Below are positions 1 to 5,086 of a stretch of DNA of 5,086 nt, one piece after another. The stretch lies in assembly GCA_002479655.1 (NCBI GenBank), contig DLOQ01000009.1, positions 20,719-25,804 of the forward strand, given 5' to 3'. The first letter of the stretch is position 1. Each line of letters opens with the position of its first letter. Origin of the DNA: Lachnospiraceae bacterium UBA7480. Lineage in GTDB: Bacteria > Bacillota > Clostridia > Lachnospirales > Lachnospiraceae. Position numbers and translations under genes: made by a program. The notes under the pieces were generated by a model. That model did not search any database, was not told the origin of the DNA, and was given only the letters and a program-made list of their open reading frames with translations.

Positions 1-1
1 G

Positions 2-319
2 ATTGCTGTCAGTACGGATTATTCCATGATCGTACCGACGGGAACGATGGTGATCCATCCGGTCAGATTAAACGGCATGATCATCGGGGCAAGACAGACC
101 TATGATTATTTTAAAAAGATACAGGAACGGATTACACAATTTGTCTGCAGTCATTGTCAGGTGAAAAAAGAGCGTTTTGAAGCGTTGATGATGGAGACCG
201 GTATGCTGACCAAGGATATCGGGACGATCCTGGTGGGAAAAGAAGCCGTCGAGCATGGGATCATTAATGAAACCGGCGGATTATCCTCCGCTATCAGCAG
301 ACTGCAGACCATGATATAG
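2..319 (+). CDS. tepA: TepA-type ClpP-fold serine protease, C-terminal part (5' end outside window)
   Basis: The visible 105 codons end at TAG 317-319 and are open to the left edge, so the start lies outside the window; the internal ATG at 26 is not a plausible start. The residues match the C-terminal half of ClpP/crotonase-fold peptidases of the TepA (YmfB) type. A central strand with motif PTGTMVIHP carries a His (codon 56-58) at the place of the ClpP catalytic His. A helix rich in FKKIQER follows. The segment TKDIGTILVGKEAVEHGIIN has an Asp aligned with the ClpP acid residue and the family's AVEHGII ending. The nucleophilic Ser is expected just upstream of the window edge, so the full triad cannot be checked. 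In Bacillus, TepA is a cytoplasmic protein linked to protein export and spore protein degradation, and its gene lies just upstream of spoIIIE/ftsK, as here. It is not ClpP proper, which lacks this tail. A CxxC pair (CSHC) is present in the helical region. Confidence 0.85.
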   Translation: MAVSTDYSMIVPTGTMVIHPVRLNGMIIGARQTYDYFKKIQERITQFVCSHCQVKKERFEALMMETGMLTKDIGTILVGKEAVEHGIINETGGLSSAISRLQTMI

Positions 320-337
320 TGTCTCTGTTGTTTCTTA

Positions 338-366
338 GTGACAAAATATAGTATTTGTGATATACT
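338..366 (+). promoter_or_regulatory. Sigma-A-type promoter for ftsK (extended -10)
   Basis: The -35 box GTGACA (338-343) matches the TTGACA consensus at five of six bases. A spacer of exactly 17 bases separates it from the -10 box TATACT (361-366), also five of six. A TG at 358-359, one base before the -10, gives an extended -10 motif. Transcription should start near 373, leaving a leader of about 90 bases before the ftsK start. The -35 overlaps the left arm of the inverted repeat, so this promoter belongs to the 332-440 segment. Read-through from the protease gene is also possible, because no terminator is visible between them. Confidence 0.7.
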
Positions 367-370
367 GTAT
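346..370. promoter_or_regulatory. Imperfect dyad over the -10 box; candidate operator
   Basis: The half-sites ATATAGTAT (346-354) and ATACTGTAT (362-370) are reverse complements at eight of nine positions and are separated by seven bases (355-361). The dyad covers the spacer end and -10 of the ftsK promoter, where a repressor could block RNA polymerase. No specific regulator family is recognised. AT-rich promoter sequence readily gives such symmetry by chance, so this is only a candidate. Confidence 0.25.
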
Positions 371-450
371 GCGAAGCCCGCGAGCGAGATGGAGCAAAGC
401 GGAATCGAGCTAGGGTACTGCGGATATAATTCACTAAGAAGTTTTGTAAC

Positions 451-455
451 GGAGG
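451..455 (+). promoter_or_regulatory. Ribosome binding site that fixes the ftsK start
   Basis: GGAGG lies eight bases before GTG 464, an ideal Shine-Dalgarno position. No comparable site precedes the in-frame GTG at 338. That codon is itself part of the -35 box, upstream of the predicted transcript start. This makes GTG 464 the start of choice. Confidence 0.85.
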
Positions 456-463
456 CAGATTGG

Positions 464-3340
464 GTGGCAGCATCAGGGAGTCAGAGAAGCAGCGGCGGAA
501 AAAATAATCATCGAAGCGCCGGTACAGCCAATAAAAACAGAAACAGATCATCGGGAAGAAACAGCCGTAATGTTCAAGATACCGTAAGAAAAGAAGTAGA
601 CGCAAAAATTCGTCAGGAGGCGGCTGCCTTAATTGTTTTTTGCGTTGTCCTGATGATTTTCCTGTGTATGATCAATGTGATCAAGGGAGCATTTGGCCCG
701 GCAGTAAAGTCCTTTATGCTTGGGGTGTTCGGTATATTAGGATATCTGATCCCGATTATTGTATTTATCGGGATCTGCTTTAAAATCTCCAATGCAGCCA
801 ATCAGATAGCGACACTAAAGCTCATTTCCGCATTGGCGCTGATCTTTATGATTGGAATACTGCTGTGCTATATTACCGGAATGGATATTGCTTATCTTGC
901 CGGCGCGGAAAAGCAGGTCAGTCAGCTTTACGATAAGCAGGGCGGCGGAGGTGTGATTTTCGGACTGGCAGCATGCTGGCTCTATCAGATATTTGGACAG
1001 GCCGGCTCTATCTTTCTTGCGGTTGTGCTGGCATTAATCTGTATTGTGCTGATCACCGAGCGTTCTCTTCTGGCAAAATTGAAATTGTGGCGCACAGCGT
1101 CCCGTGACCGTTATGCGGAAGACGATAATGGACAATACGCGCTTGTGCCGGTAGACGAGCAGGAAGAAGATGCGTTTTTAACAGCACGCAGCAGCAGACA
1201 AAGCATTGCGGAACGCGCGAAAAATACTGCTTTGGAAAAGGCAAAGGAACAGCAGCAAAAAAGAGAAGAAGCGAAGCAGAAACGCCGGGAACTGGAAGAA
1301 CGGCGGGAGGATGAGCGGATCGCGACTGCCCACGCTTCTGTACATAATACAAAGAAAAATAAGATAGACATTAATCAGGTGCTGATAGAAGATCCGAATA
1401 AAAAAACGCATCATGATGACATACATGAGATTACCCTTTTGGAAGAACCTGCTGACAGGGAACAGACGCATCCGGAGATTCCCGTTTCGTCAATGAGGGA
1501 GATCACCATCAGCCATTCTGATGAGGAAATGCCGGAAATCGACGTTTCCGATGCTGATGAACTGTATGAGTCGCATACCGCAGGCAGTATTTTTCAAACG
1601 GACAACGATGCTTCTTATGAAACACAGACTTTAGCCGATAATGACGACGAAGCGTCTATGGAATACCATGCGCATACGACAGAGGAATCAGTTGTGGCTA
1701 TGCCGGATCTAAGTCGGATGCCGCAGCCCGTGACGGAACGAAGCCACCGAAGCAATATGGATGTCGAAGCTTCCCAGGCGAAGGATACGGAAGCCCATAA
1801 TCCGTCACAGAGTGTAAAATCACTATGGAAACCTAAAAAATATGAAAAACCCAAATTATCTTTTTTAAAGAAAAATGAAAATAAGAAGCGGGGCGACAGC
1901 GATCAGGAACTGCAGGAAACCGCCCTGTTATTGCAGCAGACGTTAAAGACCTTTGGCGTAGCAGTCACTGTCACCAATATCAGTCAGGGACCATCCGTGA
2001 CAAGATATGAGCTTCAGCTTGGGGAAGGGATCAAGGTCAATAAGATCGTCAGTCTGGCAGATGATATCAAATTAAATCTTGCGGCGGAAGATATTCGTAT
2101 CGAGGCGCCGATTCCGGGAAAGGCAGCCGTGGGGATCGAGCTTCCCAACAAGAAAACAAGCGATGTACTGATCCGTGACCTGATTGAATCTTCCGAGTAT
2201 AAGACTGCTGCTTCCAATCTGACATTTGCTGTCGGAAAGGATATCACAGGCAAGACGATCGTTGCGGATATTGCCAAAATGCCGCATATGCTGGTGGCCG
2301 GGGCAACCGGCTCCGGTAAATCAGTCTGCATCAATACACTGATTATGAGTATCTTGTATAAGGCACATCCTGATGATGTCAAGCTGATCATGATCGATCC
2401 GAAAGTAGTAGAGCTCAGCGTATATAACGGGATTCCGCATCTGTTGATCCCTGTCGTTACAGATCCGCGTAAAGCCAATGCGGCGCTGCAGTGGGCGGTG
2501 GCAGAGATGACAAAACGGTATAAGGCGTTTGCGGATTTTGGTCTGCGTGATCTCAAGGGTTATAATAAAAGAGTAGAGGATATGCAGGCAAAGGGCGAGG
2601 GCGCAGAACTGCAGAAGATGCCGCAGATCATCGTGATCGTGGATGAGCTTGCTGACCTTATGATGGTTGCTTCCAAGGAAGTGGAAGAATCGATCTGCCG
2701 TCTGGCACAGCTTGCCCGGGCTGCCGGCATCCATCTGGTCATTGCGACGCAGCGTCCTTCCGTAGATGTCATTACAGGACTGATCAAAGCCAATATGCCA
2801 AGCCGTGTCGCATTTAAGGTGACAAGCGGTGTAGATTCCCGCACGATACTGGATATGGTGGGCGCGGAAAAGCTTCTGGGCAAAGGAGATATGTTATTTT
2901 ATCCGCAGGGATATTCCAAACCGCTGCGTGTTCAGGGGGCTTTTGTGTCGGATCAGGAGGTGTCGGATGTCGTTGATTTCTTAAAGAAAAATCCCGGAGA
3001 TCAGGCCTATGATGCCGCCGTAGAGCAGCAGATCGCAGGGATGTCGGAGGGCGATGCCGCCCAGGAGAGTGCGTCGTCAAAGAACGGATCAGGAGCAGAG
3101 GATTCACTGGATGCCTATTTTGACGAAGCATGCCGCTTTGTGGTAGAAAAGGAAAAGGCTTCCAGCGGTATGCTGCAACGTGTATTTAAGGTAGGATATA
3201 ACAGAGCGGCAAGGATTGTTGACCAGATGGAGGCGGCAGGCGTCGTTGGCCCGGAGGAAGGCACGAAGCCAAGGCGGGTGTTGATGACTCCCGCTCAGTT
3301 AGAGGAGTTCTTACAAAGCAAAAATACCGGAAAGCATTAG
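464..3340 (+). CDS. ftsK: DNA translocase FtsK/SpoIIIE family
   Basis: This membrane-anchored, ATP-driven dsDNA pump moves chromosomal DNA through the closing division or sporulation septum. Starting at GTG 464 gives 958 residues, a normal length for the family. Residues 1-50 are a basic, Ser/Asn/Gly-rich cytoplasmic tail. Hydrophobic segments near 53-72, 82-106, 119-138, 162-178 and 181-198 form the membrane anchor. Residues 200-475 are a charged, poorly conserved linker with a Lys/Glu/Arg/Gln-rich helical stretch at about 245-287 and an acidic part after it. The motor follows: the alpha part from about 480, Walker A GATGSGKS (613-620), Walker B with IVIVDELAD (723-731), and the ATQRP motif (761-765). 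A spacer of about 35 residues leads to a winged-helix gamma domain (about 880-945, containing FKVGYNRAARIVDQME), which in this family reads polar DNA sequences to set direction. All motor motifs are intact. Sequence alone does not separate vegetative FtsK from sporulation SpoIIIE, and Clostridia often use one protein for both. The reading frame stays open upstream to 338, but the promoter and RBS exclude that extension. Confidence 0.97.
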   Translation: MAASGSQRSSGGKNNHRSAGTANKNRNRSSGRNSRNVQDTVRKEVDAKIRQEAAALIVFCVVLMIFLCMINVIKGAFGPAVKSFMLGVFGILGYLIPIIVFIGICFKISNAANQIATLKLISALALIFMIGILLCYITGMDIAYLAGAEKQVSQLYDKQGGGGVIFGLAACWLYQIFGQAGSIFLAVVLALICIVLITERSLLAKLKLWRTASRDRYAEDDNGQYALVPVDEQEEDAFLTARSSRQSIAERAKNTALEKAKEQQQKREEAKQKRRELEERREDERIATAHASVHNTKKNKIDINQVLIEDPNKKTHHDDIHEITLLEEPADREQTHPEIPVSSMREITISHSDEEMPEIDVSDADELYESHTAGSIFQTDNDASYETQTLADNDDEASMEYHAHTTEESVVAMPDLSRMPQPVTERSHRSNMDVEASQAKDTEAHNPSQSVKSLWKPKKYEKPKLSFLKKNENKKRGDSDQELQETALLLQQTLKTFGVAVTVTNISQGPSVTRYELQLGEGIKVNKIVSLADDIKLNLAAEDIRIEAPIPGKAAVGIELPNKKTSDVLIRDLIESSEYKTAASNLTFAVGKDITGKTIVADIAKMPHMLVAGATGSGKSVCINTLIMSILYKAHPDDVKLIMIDPKVVELSVYNGIPHLLIPVVTDPRKANAALQWAVAEMTKRYKAFADFGLRDLKGYNKRVEDMQAKGEGAELQKMPQIIVIVDELADLMMVASKEVEESICRLAQLARAAGIHLVIATQRPSVDVITGLIKANMPSRVAFKVTSGVDSRTILDMVGAEKLLGKGDMLFYPQGYSKPLRVQGAFVSDQEVSDVVDFLKKNPGDQAYDAAVEQQIAGMSEGDAAQESASSKNGSGAEDSLDAYFDEACRFVVEKEKASSGMLQRVFKVGYNRAARIVDQMEAAGVVGPEEGTKPRRVLMTPAQLEEFLQSKNTGKH

Positions 3341-3360
3341 ATTGAAAAATAAGCTGGAAT

Positions 3361-3366
3361 GGAGAG
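3361..3366 (+). promoter_or_regulatory. Ribosome binding site of fhs
   Basis: GGAGAG lies four bases before ATG 3371 (six from the GGAG core). It overlaps an alternative in-frame ATG at 3359, which has only a weak CTGGA upstream. The site therefore favours ATG 3371. The 30-base gap 3341-3370 that contains it has no hairpin with a U-tract and no recognisable -35/-10 pair. Confidence 0.7.
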
Positions 3367-3370
3367 CCAT

Positions 3371-5053
3371 ATGAGTGAAAAAATAATAAAATCAGACATT
3401 CAGATCGCACAGGAAGCAAAGATGCTGCCGATCGGCGAGATTGCCGGTCAGTTGGGCATTACAGAGGATGATCTGGAATGTTATGGAAAATATAAGGCGA
3501 AGATTAGTAATGAATGTATTCAAAAAACACTTGGAAACCCCGACGGCAGGCTTGTGCTTGTCACGGCGGTCAATCCTACACCGGCAGGCGAGGGCAAAAC
3601 GACAGTTACCATCGGTCTCGGTCAGGCATTGTGCCGCATGGGAAAGAAAGCATCGGTAGTTCTCAGGGAACCGTCCCTTGGACCGTGTTTTGGCATCAAG
3701 GGAGGCGCGGCAGGCGGAGGCTATTCGCAGGTCGTTCCCATGGAAGAGCTGAATCTTCATTTTACCGGTGATTTTCATGCAATCACTTCAGCGAACAATC
3801 TTCTGGCGGCTATGCTTGACAATCATATCCAGCAGGGCAATGAACTGCGGATCGACACCAGACAGATCGTTTGGAAACGCTGTCTGGATATGAATGACAG
3901 GGCGCTTCGGAATATCGTTGTCGGTATGGGCGGAAAAACGGATGGTGTCGTCAGGGAGGATCATTTTGTGATCTCCGTAGCCTCTGAAATCATGGCAATC
4001 CTTTGTCTTGCGGACGATATGGAGGATCTAAAGGAAAGGCTTTCCCGGATCATCGTAGCATATGATATGGACGGAGAAGCGGTTACAGCAAAGCAGCTGA
4101 AAGCGGTAGGTGCGATGGCGGCGCTCTTAAAGGATGCCATGAAGCCCAATCTGATCCAGACATTAGAGCATACGCCGGCCTTTGTTCATGGCGGACCATT
4201 TGCCAATATTGCCCATGGCTGCAATTCCGTCCGTGCGACAAAGCTTGCCTTGAAGCTGTCCGATATCGCGGTGACCGAGGCGGGCTTCGGCTCTGATCTC
4301 GGCGCGGAGAAATTTCTTGATATCAAATGCCGCAAAGCCGGGCTGAAACCGGATGTCATCGTACTGGTTGCAACAATACGCGCTTTGAAATATAATGGTG
4401 GTGTAGATAAGAGCAGATTAGGAGAAGAAGATCTGCGTGCGTTACAGGAAGGTATCGTCAATCTGGAAAAACATATTGAAAATCTGCAGAATTACGGCGT
4501 GCCGATCGTCGTGACGCTCAATCAGTTTTCGAGCGATACCGAAGCGGAGCTTTCTTATGTACGTGCTTTTGTAGAGAAAAAAGGATGTGCATTTGCGCTT
4601 GCCAGCGTATGGGAACAGGGCGGAGAAGGCGGTCTGGAGCTGGCTGAAAAGGTGATCGGGATGCTGGAAAATGAACGTCCTGATTTTCATTATCTTTACG
4701 AAGACGAGCTGACGCCGGAGCAGAAGATCACATGTATCGCGCAGAAGATCTATGGCGCAGACGATGTATCTTATGCGGCGGCTGCGAAAAAACAGCTAAA
4801 AAAAATCATGGATATGGGATATGGAAGCCTGCCTGTCTGTATGGCAAAGACGCAGTATTCCCTGTCCGATGATCCGGCAAAGCTGGGAAGACCGAAGGGA
4901 TTCACGGTTCATGTCCGCGAGGTGTATCTGAATGCCGGAGCGGGATTTATCGTTGTGATTACAGGATCGATCATGACGATGCCGGGGCTGCCGAAGACGC
5001 CCGCAGCGGAGGGGATCGATGTGATAGATGATAAAATCACAGGGCTGTTTTAA
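3371..5053 (+). CDS. fhs: Formate-tetrahydrofolate ligase (10-formyl-THF synthetase)
   Basis: The enzyme joins formate to tetrahydrofolate using ATP, giving 10-formyl-THF in the cytoplasm (EC 6.3.4.3). The product feeds purine and formyl-Met-tRNA synthesis and, in acetogens, the methyl branch of the Wood-Ljungdahl pathway. The 560-residue length is typical for the clostridial single-domain enzyme. Visible motifs, numbered from ATG 3371, are the start region [14 protein letters not shown] (8-21), the ATP-binding loop PTPAGEGKT (69-77), the glycine-rich family signature [11 protein letters not shown] (108-118), [11 protein letters not shown] (276-286), [13 protein letters not shown] (303-315), the second family signature [12 protein letters not shown] (333-344), and VWEQGGEGG (413-421). 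All are intact and the gene ends at TAA 5051-5053. The start at 3371 is preferred over ATG 3359 (four residues longer) because of the RBS. The gene follows ftsK by 30 bases without a visible terminator, so co-transcription is likely. Acetogenesis cannot be inferred from this gene alone, since many non-acetogenic Clostridia carry it. Confidence 0.98.
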   Translation: MSEKIIKSDIQIAQEAKMLPIGEIAGQLGITEDDLECYGKYKAKISNECIQKTLGNPDGRLVLVTAVNPTPAGEGKTTVTIGLGQALCRMGKKASVVLREPSLGPCFGIKGGAAGGGYSQVVPMEELNLHFTGDFHAITSANNLLAAMLDNHIQQGNELRIDTRQIVWKRCLDMNDRALRNIVVGMGGKTDGVVREDHFVISVASEIMAILCLADDMEDLKERLSRIIVAYDMDGEAVTAKQLKAVGAMAALLKDAMKPNLIQTLEHTPAFVHGGPFANIAHGCNSVRATKLALKLSDIAVTEAGFGSDLGAEKFLDIKCRKAGLKPDVIVLVATIRALKYNGGVDKSRLGEEDLRALQEGIVNLEKHIENLQNYGVPIVVTLNQFSSDTEAELSYVRAFVEKKGCAFALASVWEQGGEGGLELAEKVIGMLENERPDFHYLYEDELTPEQKITCIAQKIYGADDVSYAAAAKKQLKKIMDMGYGSLPVCMAKTQYSLSDDPAKLGRPKGFTVHVREVYLNAGAGFIVVITGSIMTMPGLPKTPAAEGIDVIDDKITGLF

Positions 5054-5086
5054 AATAGAAATTTAAAAGGTAATTGCGAAACTCTA

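Larger units (their letters stand above)
332..440. repeat. 109-base segment bounded by a perfect 10-base inverted repeat; possible MITE-like element
   Basis: Bases 332-341 (TTCTTAGTGA) are the exact reverse complement of 431-440 (TCACTAAGAA). Between them lie an AT-rich left part (342-370) carrying a promoter and a purine- and G-rich core (371-424, about two thirds purine), a composition break from the neighbouring coding DNA. The segment fills most of the gap between the protease gene and ftsK. No transposase is inside. Only a 2-base GT direct repeat flanks the ends (330-331 and 441-442), too short to prove insertion. The shape fits a small non-autonomous mobile element or other dispersed intergenic repeat. 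It could also be a local regulatory dyad or chance. Copy number elsewhere in the genome cannot be seen from here. Confidence 0.45.

Noticed and set aside
425..430. Perfect TATAAT hexamer as a second ftsK promoter
   Set aside because: No acceptable -35 lies 16-18 bases upstream (GAATCG region) and there is no TG extension. The 338-366 promoter is much better.
332..440. Inverted repeat as a rho-independent terminator for the upstream protease gene
   Set aside because: The arms are 89 bases apart and no U-tract follows the right arm, so they cannot form a compact terminator hairpin.
1184..1330. Low-complexity Lys/Glu/Arg/Gln-rich stretch as a separate coiled-coil gene or insertion
   Set aside because: It is in frame within ftsK, where FtsK proteins normally have a variable charged linker between membrane anchor and motor.
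2014..2556. Long open frame on the minus strand (180 codons) opposite ftsK
   Set aside because: It lies wholly inside the conserved FtsK motor region and has no recognisable domain or leader. It is a shadow of coding DNA on the other strand.
3359..3370. ATG 3359 as the fhs start
   Set aside because: It overlaps the Shine-Dalgarno sequence for ATG 3371 and has only a weak site of its own. The extra four residues add nothing conserved.
3392..3778. Minus-strand open frame (128 codons) opposite the fhs 5' region
   Set aside because: It is antisense to highly conserved Fhs motifs, with low-complexity translation and no independent signals.
5054..5086. Possible start of another gene (AAAAGG followed by TTG at 5074) or a terminator after fhs
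   Set aside because: The RBS-to-start spacing is too short, only four codons are visible, and no hairpin can be seen before the window ends.

Overview
The window looks like chromosomal DNA from an anaerobic Firmicute in class Clostridia, most likely a Lachnospiraceae-type gut bacterium. I base this on the gene content and protein flavour, the strong GGAGG-type ribosome binding sites, and G+C that looks close to half by eye. No phylogenetic search was possible. All genes are on the + strand and tightly packed, with no tRNA, rRNA, CRISPR array, insertion sequence or transposase in view.

Layout. Positions 1-319 hold the 3' end of a ClpP-fold serine protease gene of the TepA type, cut by the left edge. 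Positions 320-463 are a 144-base gap. It contains a good sigma-A promoter (GTGACA, 17-base spacer, TATACT with an extended -10 TG), a dyad over the -10 box, and a compact 109-base segment (332-440) bounded by a perfect 10-base inverted repeat. Positions 464-3340 encode a full-length FtsK/SpoIIIE DNA translocase. After a 30-base gap, 3371-5053 encode a complete formate-tetrahydrofolate ligase (Fhs). The last 33 bases, 5054-5086, are downstream of fhs and hold nothing I can name.

How the genes relate. A TepA-like protease gene next to ftsK/spoIIIE is a neighbourhood known from Bacillus and relatives. FtsK clears chromosomal DNA from the division or sporulation septum. Fhs supplies 10-formyl-tetrahydrofolate for one-carbon metabolism (purines, formyl-Met-tRNA, and the methyl branch of the Wood-Ljungdahl pathway in acetogens). 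The short ftsK-fhs gap, with no terminator or convincing promoter, suggests co-transcription. The pairing looks like a shared transcript rather than a shared pathway.

The coding part is ordinary core genome. The item most worth a second look is the 109-base inverted-repeat-bounded segment that carries the ftsK promoter. It may be a MITE-like dispersed element, and it creates an in-frame upstream extension that would mislead start-site prediction for ftsK. I found no convincing evidence of a previously undescribed multi-gene system.
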